Source of the DNA: a virus
Length of the DNA stretch: 64,000 nt
Reading direction: 5' to 3' (one strand)
IMG/VR virus record: IMGVR_UViG_3300018421_000013
Location: 42,334-106,333 of that record
The translations under genes were made by a program, and so were the position numbers. The notes under the pieces were generated by a model. That model did not search any database. It was not told the DNA's origin and worked only from the letters and a program-made list of their open reading frames with translations. This document shows positions 18,519 through 25,839 of this stretch, in pieces (positions within the stretch are counted from its first letter, which is position 1; every line of letters starts with the position of its first letter).

Positions 18519-19229
18519 ATGGCTTTACCGCAAGTAGCGTCAATAACGTTTAATTGCATTCAACCTTCTACAAGAAAAGAAATTACTTTTCGTCCTTTCC
18601 TTGTAAAAGAAGAAAAAGTGTTATTAATGGCGAAAGAAAGTGGAGAAAGAGTTGATATTTTTAATGCTATTAAAAGTATTATCAATGCGTGTGTATTAAC
18701 ACCCGGATTTAATGTAGACGAAATTCCTATTTTTGATATGGAATACATCTTCATTAAATTAAGATCTGCAAGTGTATCAAACACAGTAGAGTTTCAGGTT
18801 GAAGATAGTACAGACGGTATAACGTATAATTTAACGTTAGATCTTGATGATGTTGAAGTACAATTTCCAGATGACGTTGAAAGGAAAGTAATGATTAATG
18901 ATGATCTGGGAATGATGCTTAAATATCCAACACCAAGAATTTCAGATAAAATTCGTGGTTTGACAAAGATGGCTGATATTACATATGCGACTATTAATCA
19001 TTGTGTAGATTATGTGTTTGATGCTGAGGAAGTATATCCTTGGGCAGAGGCATCAGAAAAAGAAAGAGAAGATTGGTTAGATTCATTGCCGATCGATGCA
19101 TATAATAAGATCAATGAATTTTTTGAGCGTGTACCTAAGATCGAACATATTGTGACTTATGAAAATAGTGAAGGAACTGAAAAAAGAGTCTATTTTAGGA
19201 ATTTAGACGATTTTTTTACGCTGGGCTGA
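18519..19229 (+). CDS. 26: Baseplate hub/chaperone protein gp26, short (unshifted) form
   Basis: The zero-frame product is 236 aa from the second of two adjacent ATG codons (6 nt after AGGAG; the first would be only 3 nt away). It fits the T4 baseplate protein family that covers gp26/gp51: CIQPSTRKEITFRPFLVKEE, KVLLMAKESG, CVLTPGFNVDEIPIFDMEYI and FIKLRSASVS. In tail assembly these act as chaperone or hub-assembly factors. The gene lies directly before the tape-measure-like gene, where G/GT-type chaperones sit in other phages. It ends 10 nt after a slippery site. Confidence 0.85.
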   Translation: MALPQVASITFNCIQPSTRKEITFRPFLVKEEKVLLMAKESGERVDIFNAIKSIINACVLTPGFNVDEIPIFDMEYIFIKLRSASVSNTVEFQVEDSTDGITYNLTLDLDDVEVQFPDDVERKVMINDDLGMMLKYPTPRISDKIRGLTKMADITYATINHCVDYVFDAEEVYPWAEASEKEREDWLDSLPIDAYNKINEFFERVPKIEHIVTYENSEGTEKRVYFRNLDDFFTLG

Positions 19230-19396
19230 GTTACACTGATCTCTATCTACATTATAAGCTAAACTTTGACGTAACTCAGTATCACAGGTTCACATTGATA
19301 GACATTGAGAATATGATTCCTTTTGAACGGGATTTGTATATTGAGATGTTAGCTGATAAAGTAAAAAGAGAAAACGAGCAAAGAAAGAATGGGTAA
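18519..19396 (+). CDS. 26: gp26 long form made by programmed -1 frameshift
   Basis: A slip at T TTT TTT (19211-19217) joins the gp26 frame to an open -1 frame that continues 59 codons to the TAA at 19394-19396, giving about 292 aa. The added tail starts YAGLSYTDLYLHYKLNFDV and ends with IENMIPFERDLYIEML and a charged helix. A PFER/PYER-type motif in a helical C-terminal domain is usual for the T half of phage tail chaperones. The -1 frame has no start with a good ribosome site, and without the shift a 159-nt coding-like gap would remain. The stop overlaps the next ATG by 8 nt. Confidence 0.85.
19211..19279 (+). promoter_or_regulatory. Programmed -1 ribosomal frameshift signal
   Basis: The slippery heptamer T TTT TTT (19211-19217, codons GAT TTT TTT) is followed by an 8-nt spacer and then a 9-bp stem: CTGAGTTAC at 19226-19234 pairs exactly with GTAACTCAG at 19271-19279. 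The loop is 36 nt. The zero-frame stop TGA lies inside the 5' arm. Spacer length, position and stem agree with known -1 frameshift stimulators. Confidence 0.85.
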
Positions 19397-21713
19397 AGCA
19401 AAAGCAGCAAGGGCAGCATTTAAAAGTCTTAGGAAAGGTAAAAAACTTCGTAAGAAAAAAGGTGCTGCCGCAAAAAATATTAAAGGTGGTGCTGCTGCGG
19501 GTGCGTTAGGAGGACTCGGCGCTGCTATTAATGAGATGATGAGTGGTGATGAAGCAAAAGAAATGCAAACGCTCCCAGCAACTGTTACTCAAGCTGCAGC
19601 CAACACTGAAAAAGCAAAAAAACGCGAGCGAACCGAATTTAATGCTGCCGATGTACTGGAAGGCACGCTCATTCCTCGTCAAGACATCATACCTGAACTT
19701 GGACCAGAAGAAGGACAATATTCACAACACTTAAATCTCATCATTGAAAGAGTAGCTCGATTAGAAGAAGAAGTATACAGGCAAAGCTTATTATTAAATA
19801 AAGTAGCATCAATTATTGATGAACAAACTGAGTTCCAAAAATCTGAATCAATTAAAGAAGAAAGACGATATGACGAGGAGCAAGTAGAAGAACAATCTAC
19901 TGTCAGTAAAATCATTGATGCTGGTGTTGGAATGGCAAAAGCTTATGGTGCTGCAGCGGGAGTAAAGTATGGTGCAATAGCAGGCATGGCTGCGTTGTGG
20001 GCAGGCAGTGAAGTAGCGGCCGATGAACTAGAAGATAATACTACTCCAATGGATGATGTATTTGATACATTAGAGTTTGTTGAAGAAACAGCACTTAAAG
20101 CAACAATGGGTGTTGCTGCATTAAGAGGAACACCTGTTGGACCTAAAGTAGCTGAAGCTGCGAAAGGGATGGCAGAAAAAACAAAAGCTAAGGCAGTAAA
20201 AGCTTCATCTCCATTAGTTAAAGGCGTTAAGAATGTCGCCGGTGTTGCTAAAGACTTGAAAACAGATTTAATGAAAGGACCGGGTGCTAAACCTCCTAGC
20301 ACACAGCTTACTGTAGTTAAACCAAAAACACCCATGATTGGAACAACTCCAAACGCTGCAAAAGCTATCCCACCGCAAATTAATAATGCTGCAAAATATC
20401 AAAAATATCTTGCAAACATGAAATCAGCGCAGGGTTTGATTACTAAAATTTCTAAGAAAGCCGGTGAATGGACTACCGCAACACAGAATTTTATTAAAAG
20501 CTTACCATCACGATTTGCTCAATTTATAAAGTTTTTAGGTAAGAACATCGTTAAGTGGGCTTTAATAATTGAAGCTATTATGTTTATGATTCGTTCTACA
20601 GAATTATTATTACTCGGAAGCATTACTGAAGAAGAATGGCATAAAGGTAATAAAGAACAGATCAATAAAATTATATCTTTATTTGGTGCACCGTGGGTCA
20701 TTGCTAAAATTGGATTCTTAGTTGGTAGCGTAATACCAGTGTTAGGAAATGCGGCAGGCGGTGTTGCTGGTCTTATTATTGGTGTTATTTGGGGAGATAA
20801 AATCTATACCGCAATTGGAATGGATAAACTAGTCAGTGCATTATACGACTTTATTGTATTGGGTAAAACCGATGGTCTTAAATCTTGTTGGAATGGATTA
20901 GTAAGCTGGGTGACTAAAGAACTTCCGGCAATGATGGCAGAAGCTGCAAAAGATGTAGCTTTAGCTGCAACTGGCGTTGATATCGCCATGACCGAAGAAG
21001 AATTAGCAGAAAATTATGGTGAAGGAACATCAACGGCAGATATTTTACTCAAGGCCGGTGAAGGTATTGGCACAGATGAAGATGCTATTCTTGGTGCATT
21101 GAATAGAGTTAAAACAAAACAAGATTGGATACAATTGCAACAAGATTTTAAAGCGATAAATGAGGATCAAACATTAGATGAATATTTACAAGATGAGCTT
21201 AGTGTTAATGAATATGAAAAAGCAATGGATATGGTTGACACAAATCTTGGGCTTCCTCCAAAAATCCGCGTCAATACTAAAGGTGGTGTTGTTAGATTAA
21301 CCAAAGAACAAATAATCGATGGGATACAGACCAAAACGATTAATCGTTTTGCAGGTGAAAGAGCTCTTGTAAAATTAGAAGAAAAGATTGCAGAGTCTCC
21401 AGTCAATGAAGAAACACCTATGTCGCAAAACGTTATCATTGGTGCTGATGGATCTGAATGGAAAGTTGGAGATCCTCAAAGACCGGCACCAACGATTGGT
21501 ATGGAAATTCCTGATGGTCAAGTACGTAGTACTAATAACATTACGTACACACCGGCAGAAGATAGAGGAGGGGATCTTATTGTAGTTAAGCAACCTGCTC
21601 GTAGTGTTGTAACTAATCAAGGAATCCCAATAGGACAAAAGGTCCCGCTTGAGACGAGACCTTCTGCTGTAGCAAGAGATAGTTTTATCTCTTCTAATCC
21701 ACACTATTCTTAG
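19389..21713 (+). CDS. Tape-measure-like tail protein (gp29 position) with annexin-like repeat
   Basis: The 774-aa product follows the tail chaperone, as tape measures do. It starts with a very basic Lys/Ala/Gly stretch (residues 1-45), has a charged coiled-coil region around 120-165 and hydrophobic, membrane-like segments around 390-412 and 435-472 (VGSVIPVLGNAAGGVAGLII), the latter rich in Gly/Ala. Residues about 554-612 read like one annexin repeat: KAGEGIGTDEDAILGAL, then a helix and TLDEYLQDELSVNEYEKAM. T4 gp29 is 590 aa and sets tail length together with gp27 and gp48. The link to gp29 is by position and composition, not by clear sequence match. Confidence 0.65.
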   Translation: MGKAKAARAAFKSLRKGKKLRKKKGAAAKNIKGGAAAGALGGLGAAINEMMSGDEAKEMQTLPATVTQAAANTEKAKKRERTEFNAADVLEGTLIPRQDIIPELGPEEGQYSQHLNLIIERVARLEEEVYRQSLLLNKVASIIDEQTEFQKSESIKEERRYDEEQVEEQSTVSKIIDAGVGMAKAYGAAAGVKYGAIAGMAALWAGSEVAADELEDNTTPMDDVFDTLEFVEETALKATMGVAALRGTPVGPKVAEAAKGMAEKTKAKAVKASSPLVKGVKNVAGVAKDLKTDLMKGPGAKPPSTQLTVVKPKTPMIGTTPNAAKAIPPQINNAAKYQKYLANMKSAQGLITKISKKAGEWTTATQNFIKSLPSRFAQFIKFLGKNIVKWALIIEAIMFMIRSTELLLLGSITEEEWHKGNKEQINKIISLFGAPWVIAKIGFLVGSVIPVLGNAAGGVAGLIIGVIWGDKIYTAIGMDKLVSALYDFIVLGKTDGLKSCWNGLVSWVTKELPAMMAEAAKDVALAATGVDIAMTEEELAENYGEGTSTADILLKAGEGIGTDEDAILGALNRVKTKQDWIQLQQDFKAINEDQTLDEYLQDELSVNEYEKAMDMVDTNLGLPPKIRVNTKGGVVRLTKEQIIDGIQTKTINRFAGERALVKLEEKIAESPVNEETPMSQNVIIGADGSEWKVGDPQRPAPTIGMEIPDGQVRSTNNITYTPAEDRGGDLIVVKQPARSVVTNQGIPIGQKVPLETRPSAVARDSFISSNPHYS

Positions 21714-22042
21714 ATGATACCTAATTTATAACGAGTATTATAAGTTCTTGACGTATCATCGTGAATGTATATGTCAAGCTCACGTGCATTAGTAAACTTA
21801 TTGCGAACATCACCAAAAAATGTCCTTTTCCCATCAATGGGCTTTCGACCTTTAATGCTGATACGCTTATACATCGCTTTAGTGTTTCTTATATAAGCAC
21901 ATTGTAAATCTAAAGAAACATTTTGATTATGAACTGCAATCGTTTTCTTAATTGCTGATAAGATATCACCCATATCTACTGCAGACATAGGATCAAGTGT
22001 ACAAACGTAAAAGCTTGACTTACGATTTTGTTTGATTTCCAT
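21710..22042 (-). CDS. Hypothetical phage protein (110 aa)
   Basis: The preferred start is the ATG at 22042, which overlaps the stop of the upstream gene (TAATG). A longer in-frame version to 22075 would run into that gene. The protein is basic with a Ser-Ser-Phe-Tyr-Val start and alternating strands (KSSFYVCTLDPMSAVDMGD, LDLQCAYIRNTKAMYKRI) ending with ELDIYIHDDTSRTYNTRY. No family recognised. It converges with the tape-measure-like gene; the two stop codons overlap by 4 nt. Confidence 0.6.
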   Translation of the reverse strand: MEIKQNRKSSFYVCTLDPMSAVDMGDILSAIKKTIAVHNQNVSLDLQCAYIRNTKAMYKRISIKGRKPIDGKRTFFGDVRNKFTNARELDIYIHDDTSRTYNTRYKLGII

Positions 22043-22203
22043 TATACTTTTTCTCCAAAACGATCTTCTGTCCAACCTTTAAATATATCCAAAGCTTCTT
22101 GCTTTGTCATACCAAATTGTTCTCTCAAAACTGCTGGTGCACCGAACATATTGATTGCACCAGATGCTCTCAGCTCATCTAAAAATTCATAATAGAATGT
22201 CAT
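22042..22203 (-). CDS. Small phage protein (53 aa)
   Basis: The frame runs from the ATG at 22203 (AAAGGAATAAAAAGT leader) to the TAA that overlaps the next ATG. The protein starts MTFYYEFLDELRASGAINMF and ends FKGWTEDRFGEKV, with a mixed helical composition. The middle (REQFGMTKQEALDIF) looks like a short helix-turn-helix-sized unit, though no regulator family is recognised. A strong sigma70-type promoter lies 30 bp upstream, which makes this an early gene. Confidence 0.65.
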   Translation of the reverse strand: MTFYYEFLDELRASGAINMFGAPAVLREQFGMTKQEALDIFKGWTEDRFGEKV

Positions 22204-22235
22204 ACTTTTTTATTCCTTTTTTCAATTTATGAGTA

Positions 22236-22264
22236 TATTCTACCACATATGTTGAAAAAGTAAA
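22236..22264 (-). promoter_or_regulatory. Early sigma70-type promoter P1
   Basis: Minus strand: TTTACT, about 17-nt spacer, TAGAAT. Upstream of the -35 lies the shared box CAATAACTTATGTGCTGG, also found before the promoters at 25625 and 27145. It drives the 53-aa and 110-aa genes. Confidence 0.75.
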
Positions 22265-22293
22265 CCAGCACATAAGTTATTGTTTTTATATTA

Positions 22294-22321
22294 GAAAAAA
22301 TGAGGGGCCCGAAGGCCCCTC
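22294..22321 (-). terminator. Intrinsic terminator of gp32 gene (UUCG loop)
   Basis: On the minus strand an 8-bp perfect stem GAGGGGCC/GGCCCCTC closes a TTCG tetraloop and is followed by ATTTTTT. It starts 21 nt after the gp32 stop and separates that operon from the early promoter P1. Confidence 0.9.
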
Positions 22322-22342
22322 TAGTCGTCCAGCTTCCCAAGT

Positions 22343-23245
22343 CTATTCATTAATGAGTTTCTTGAAGAAATCAAGTGACTCATCGTCATCATCTAGAGAT
22401 TCAGCTGCAGTCGAAGGGGCAGGCTTAGATTCAGCAGTGGGTGGAGTCCATGCTGGTTCATCTTCTACCTCTGTTTCTTGTGCCATCGCACTATTAGGGG
22501 AGAAGTTAACGCCTAGTACTCGCTGAAGCTTTTCCTGAAGGAAATCATAGGTCTTGAATTTATCTTCAGAAACAAGTTCCTCGAGAGCATGTTGTGATTG
22601 CCAAATCTTTTCCAAGACTTCGTCATCAGCGTGGAGGACTTCAGGCGAGTCAAATGTAGACTTATCATAATTACGATAGCCTTCCACATTACGAATTCGA
22701 AGACGGAAGTTAGCACCTTCCCATAGGTCAAAAGGATTCACTGCATCTTCATCTTCAAACTGAGGGTGCATTAAATCATTGAGCTTATCAAAGATTTTTT
22801 TGCCGTATTCGTATAGGAATACTTTACCTTCATTTGCGGGATTACCAGGATCACTGATAACAAAAATGTTTGAGATGTAATGCAAGCGTCGCTTTTGCTT
22901 ACGCGCTTGATCTTTGTCAGCATCAACACCAGAATTCCAAAGTGAGGTATTAAACTCAGATACAGGATCTTGCTGACCAAGAGATGTCAAAGATTTCTCG
23001 ATGTACCAACCACCTGGTCCTTGGAATCCATGATCCCAGTAACGAACGAATGGAACAGTTTCATTTTGTGGTGCAGGCAAGAATCGAATGACTGCTGAGC
23101 CATTACCAGCTTTATCAACTGTAGGTTTCCAAAAACGTTCATCAACACCTCCACCTTGCTGTGGATTGCTGACTTTTTCAGCGGCTTGTGCGAGCTTTTC
23201 GAATTGCTCGGCGCGGGACTTTTTCATTTGTGCGAATGTATTCAT
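22343..23245 (-). CDS. 32: Single-stranded DNA-binding protein gp32
   Basis: The 300-aa protein matches gp32 of T4-like phages (T4: 301 aa). The N-terminus carries a basic cooperative-binding segment (MKKSRAEQFEKLAQAAEK). The core has FWKPTVDKAGNGSAVIRFLP, PGGWYIEKSLTSLGQQDPVS, RRLHYISNIFVISDPGNPAN and NPFDLWEGANFRLRIRNVEG. The C-terminus is a long acidic tail (SLDDDDESLDFFKK) that recruits gp59, gp43 and UvsX. There are no cysteines, so the zinc site of T4 gp32 is absent. It is preceded by gp33-gp59 in T4 order and has its own strong promoter and terminator. Confidence 0.96.
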   Translation of the reverse strand: MNTFAQMKKSRAEQFEKLAQAAEKVSNPQQGGGVDERFWKPTVDKAGNGSAVIRFLPAPQNETVPFVRYWDHGFQGPGGWYIEKSLTSLGQQDPVSEFNTSLWNSGVDADKDQARKQKRRLHYISNIFVISDPGNPANEGKVFLYEYGKKIFDKLNDLMHPQFEDEDAVNPFDLWEGANFRLRIRNVEGYRNYDKSTFDSPEVLHADDEVLEKIWQSQHALEELVSEDKFKTYDFLQEKLQRVLGVNFSPNSAMAQETEVEDEPAWTPPTAESKPAPSTAAESLDDDDESLDFFKKLINE

Positions 23246-23312
23246 ACGTATTTTCCTTGTATTTGCAATGTATTAACAGTTTATCCACATTATTCATTAT
23301 ATAAGAGTATTT

Positions 23313-23341
23313 ATTCTACACCGATTCTCTAAAAATGTCAA
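23313..23341 (-). promoter_or_regulatory. Strong sigma70 promoter for gp32
   Basis: Minus strand TTGACA, 17 bp, TAGAAT; the -10 overlaps the gp59 stop codon. It leaves a leader of about 60 nt before the gp32 start, with a ribosome site AAGGA. Within the leader AATGT and ACATT can pair around a 15-nt loop, where gp32 autoregulation would act in T4. Confidence 0.8.
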
Positions 23342-23900
23342 CCAGTAAAGCATTCATTTTTTTCTTATCGAACTGTAGGAATGGAGCATACTTTAATAGC
23401 TTCATCTTCTTACGTGGCCACACGACTGTGTCACTAATATTGTTTGACCAGTAATCAAATACATTAAGAGTACGATCCAACACAACGAGAGTCTCCGCTG
23501 ATACTGAGCCACGATTATAGTCGTTCAGTATTTTTGGATAGTTCCCGTTAGTTACCACTAGGGCGTCATTTAAAGATTCATAATTACTCAATTCGCTTTT
23601 TACCATATAGGATAGCGACTCATGTTTTCTTTTTGCATTTTTATAACGCGTTTCGTGGATTTCATCAAAGATATTACCAACCCATACGTTGTCATCTTCA
23701 ATAAAATTAGATGCTAAGAACAACTCAAGATCAGGCTTTTTGCTGAGCCTATAGTAATAGTACTTATCATTCTTAGTTTCAAAAGAAATCTTATTAACCT
23801 TAACGCTCCCATTATATTTAAAATAATCATAGGAATCGCTTGTAAAATGTAACTTGAGCGCTTGAAATTTCTTATAAGCGTCAAATGGTTCCATAATCAT
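23316..23900 (-). CDS. 59: Replicative helicase loader gp59
   Basis: The 194-aa protein follows T4 gp59 (217 aa): DAYKKFQALKLHFTSDSYDY, FKYNGSVKVNK, NDKYYYYRLSKKPDLELFLA, SNFIEDDNVWVGNI and a C-terminal KYAPFLQFDKKKMNALLVD. It loads the gp41 helicase onto gp32-coated DNA at forks and recombination junctions. Its ATG overlaps the gp33 stop (ATGA) and gp32 follows, so the trio keeps T4 gene order. Confidence 0.9.
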   Translation of the reverse strand: MIMEPFDAYKKFQALKLHFTSDSYDYFKYNGSVKVNKISFETKNDKYYYYRLSKKPDLELFLASNFIEDDNVWVGNIFDEIHETRYKNAKRKHESLSYMVKSELSNYESLNDALVVTNGNYPKILNDYNRGSVSAETLVVLDRTLNVFDYWSNNISDTVVWPRKKMKLLKYAPFLQFDKKKMNALLVDIFRESV

Positions 23901-24154
23901 ATAGGTAGTCTTGAGATTTTTTCTAGAAAGTTAAGACTTTCCGCTTCTTCTTGAAGCTTTGCTAATAATGCAGGATCATTCTTAATTAATTTAGCAATAG
24001 ATTCGATCTCAACGTCATAAATTTCACAATAATATATGATTGCGTCGAGATATCCAATGTTGTCTACTTTCCTTAATCTTTCTAGTTCAGATAAAAAGTG
24101 ACCTGTTCTAGTTGATTTGATTGTGTCATCAATTACTTTTTGCATATTTAACAT
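23897..24154 (-). CDS. 33: Late transcription co-activator gp33
   Basis: The 85-aa product (ATG at 24154; a second in-frame ATG is at 24145) resembles the C-terminal two thirds of T4 gp33 (112 aa). IGYLDAIIYYCEIYDVEIES aligns with the T4 SYLEATTAFLEENSIPE region, followed by AKLIKNDPALLAKLQEEAES and an LNFLEK end. gp33 ties the sliding clamp to RNA polymerase at TATAAATA late promoters, which are present in this window. Gene order 33-59-32 supports the call. A TTGACA hexamer at 24178-24183 and an overlapping CATAAATA lie upstream, but neither makes a complete promoter. Confidence 0.85.
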   Translation of the reverse strand: MLNMQKVIDDTIKSTRTGHFLSELERLRKVDNIGYLDAIIYYCEIYDVEIESIAKLIKNDPALLAKLQEEAESLNFLEKISRLPI

Positions 24155-24182
24155 CAATAAGATTCCAATTATATTTATGTCA

Positions 24183-24210
24183 AAAAATAGGGGGGCCCGA
24201 AGGCCCCCCG
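24183..24210 (-). terminator. Intrinsic terminator of DUF932 gene (UUCG loop)
   Basis: Minus strand: 8-bp stem GGGGGGCC/GGCCCCCC around a TTCG loop, then TATTTTTT. It starts within 5 nt of the DUF932 stop and has the same design as the gp32 terminator. Confidence 0.9.
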
Positions 24211-24213
24211 GTG

Positions 24214-25221
24214 TTAGGCTGCTTCAGCATACTCAAGGGCGAGACCCATCGCTTCAATATTGCGATTCTTATTCCCACCAAACCAGAGTGACTGCATGCG
24301 AGTATCAGGATTATGACCCATTGTGTGATTAGTCATATAAGTGACAGCGTTGTAAGCTGACCACCATGTTCCTTTGCCGAACTCAGCACCAGCCTGAGTT
24401 TCGACTACTTCCATTGCATTGATAGCATTTCTTGATGCAAGTTTACTATCACCACTCTTGAAGCTAGCCATAAGCTCTTTGAATGACACCTCACCTTTAG
24501 CGTTAGATGTTTTTGGAAATACTTTGGTGAAGTATTCAAAGAGACTTTCCTGAGTGTACCTTTTCTTAGAAAGGAACTCAGCCACCTCACGGTAATTACC
24601 TAGCATTTGAGAAGCTTCAGCCAAGGTTGCTTTGACTTTATCTACGTCAAAAGACTTACGATGACTTAGGCTAATGCCTAGGGCTGCTTTCCCTTGCAGC
24701 GCCATTGAGATGGTATTGTTGCATACGACTCGAATTGGTGTAGTGCGTATGTCAACACCGCGTCCAAACTGGTGAGGATTAGACAAAAGGAGATAGTTGG
24801 TCACTTCATCCTTACCGTTGAACAGGGAAAAAGACTCGCCGATTCGTGCGAGTCCCCAGATGATACGACCATCTTTTAGAGACCCTGCCGTCTCCATCGT
24901 CATATCACCATTCTTGACGTACTCAGAGAAGAACTCGAAAGCTTCTTCATTTTGGACAGGAATCCAATCTTCTGAGACAATGTCAAGGTAAGCGTTATCA
25001 TTTGTACGAATCAACGCTTTCTTCTTTGGAGCAGGAACCATTTGACCATTGAGTTGGAAAAATACATCTTCCTTTTCAACAGTCCAATCTAAGTTTGCCG
25101 CTTGCATCATTTCTTTTGGCGACATATTAGAATCAACTTTAACACCAAGGCCATGCCAAGGTAGTTCACCAGTATACGCCATTGATGCTTTTCCATTTAC
25201 AATTTCAAGTTCGTGTGACAT
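24214..25221 (-). CDS. DUF932 (phage/plasmid-like TIGR03299) protein
   Basis: The 335-aa product shows the DUF932 pattern: MAYTGELPWHGLGVKVDSNM at residues 14-33, YLDIVSEDWIPVQNEEAFEF, GRIIWGLARIGESFSLF, YLLLSNPHQFGRGVDIRTTP, IRVVCNNTISMAL and a late GTWWSAYNAVTYMTNH. The family is widespread in phages and plasmids; its biochemical role is not known. The start overlaps the stop of the 37-aa gene (TAATG), so it belongs to the early operon from promoter P2, and it ends at a strong terminator. Confidence 0.88.
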   Translation of the reverse strand: MSHELEIVNGKASMAYTGELPWHGLGVKVDSNMSPKEMMQAANLDWTVEKEDVFFQLNGQMVPAPKKKALIRTNDNAYLDIVSEDWIPVQNEEAFEFFSEYVKNGDMTMETAGSLKDGRIIWGLARIGESFSLFNGKDEVTNYLLLSNPHQFGRGVDIRTTPIRVVCNNTISMALQGKAALGISLSHRKSFDVDKVKATLAEASQMLGNYREVAEFLSKKRYTQESLFEYFTKVFPKTSNAKGEVSFKELMASFKSGDSKLASRNAINAMEVVETQAGAEFGKGTWWSAYNAVTYMTNHTMGHNPDTRMQSLWFGGNKNRNIEAMGLALEYAEAA

Positions 25222-25334
25222 TACACTATTTCCTTTTTATGTTTACGATAACCACGTTTTGCAAGTTTTTTTCTATCCGCCATCACAACAGCTTTATTGT
25301 AACGACGTGCATATTTTGCTACCAAATTTTTCAT
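25221..25334 (-). CDS. Tiny basic protein (37 aa)
   Basis: The frame runs from the ATG overlapping the upstream stop (TAATG at 25332-25336) to the TAA overlapping the DUF932 ATG. The sequence is MKNLVAKYARRYNKAVVMAD followed by a Lys/Arg-rich end: 14 of 37 residues are Lys, Arg or His. Being locked at both ends by stop-start overlaps is the main support that it is translated. It may bind nucleic acid, judging only from charge. Confidence 0.6.
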   Translation of the reverse strand: MKNLVAKYARRYNKAVVMADRKKLAKRGYRKHKKEIV

Positions 25335-25594
25335 TAATGCACCGCCTTTTTACTAAGAAGACCATCGACATACCAGTTGAAAAACGTGGTAGGTCCCCAA
25401 ATCTCAGAGGCACCCGAGTCGTAATACTGAGCACAAATCACTTCGGCAATCTTATCGGCCGTATCATCATGACCGTCCTGAGTCAAAAACCAATTTTTAG
25501 GCAACGTGCGGTCAGCAACCTTAGCAAGGTCTGACGGATCTAAGTCCAACAGAGGCTCAATAAAACAGTCGTAAAAATCTAATCCATCCATCAT
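25334..25594 (-). CDS. Hypothetical early phage protein (86 aa)
   Basis: Starts with two adjacent ATG codons after an AAAGGTAATAAAA leader, 30 bp downstream of promoter P2. The acidic sequence (FIEPLLDLDPSDLAKVADRT, DTADKIAEVICAQYYDSG, PTTFFNWYVDGLLSKKAVH) has no family that I recognise. It is the first gene of the P2 operon with the 37-aa protein and DUF932. Confidence 0.65.
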   Translation of the reverse strand: MMDGLDFYDCFIEPLLDLDPSDLAKVADRTLPKNWFLTQDGHDDTADKIAEVICAQYYDSGASEIWGPTTFFNWYVDGLLSKKAVH

Positions 25595-25624
25595 TTTTAT
25601 TACCTTTTTCCAATTTACTAGTAT

Positions 25625-25653
25625 ATTCTACTGTATTTTTGCGAAAAAGTAAA
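25625..25653 (-). promoter_or_regulatory. Early sigma70-type promoter P2
   Basis: Minus strand TTTACT, 17 bp, TAGAAT, preceded by the shared box CAATAACTTATGTACTGG. It drives the 86-aa, 37-aa and DUF932 genes. Confidence 0.8.
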
Positions 25654-25677
25654 CCAGTACATAAGTTATTGTTTTTG

Positions 25678-25839
25678 CTACCAATTATGTATTACATTTG
25701 CCATTATGAAAAAGCACGTAAGAAAATTAACGCCCACAATAATAGTACGAAGGAGTGCAACGTAATTATCATAAGGTTCCGTTTTATCATCCGAAAATCC
25801 ACCTAGTGCATATTTCCAAATTGTCCAGAATTTTTTCAT
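25678..25839 (-). CDS. Small conserved membrane protein (53 aa)
   Basis: Runs from the ATG at 25839, overlapping the stop of the 120-aa gene (ATGA), to a TAG at 25678. MKKFWTIWKYALGGFSDDKT at the N-terminus and a single hydrophobic segment (LLRTIIVGVNFLTCFFIMA) followed by HNW match a small protein I recall from marine T4-like phages. Role unknown; a membrane location is likely. Confidence 0.7.
   Translation of the reverse strand: MKKFWTIWKYALGGFSDDKTEPYDNYVALLRTIIVGVNFLTCFFIMANVIHNW

Noticed and set aside
19313-19396. A 27-codon frame starting at ATG 19313 as a separate gene
   Set aside because: It is the end of the -1 frame of gp26; no ribosome site, and the frameshift signal explains the open frame better.
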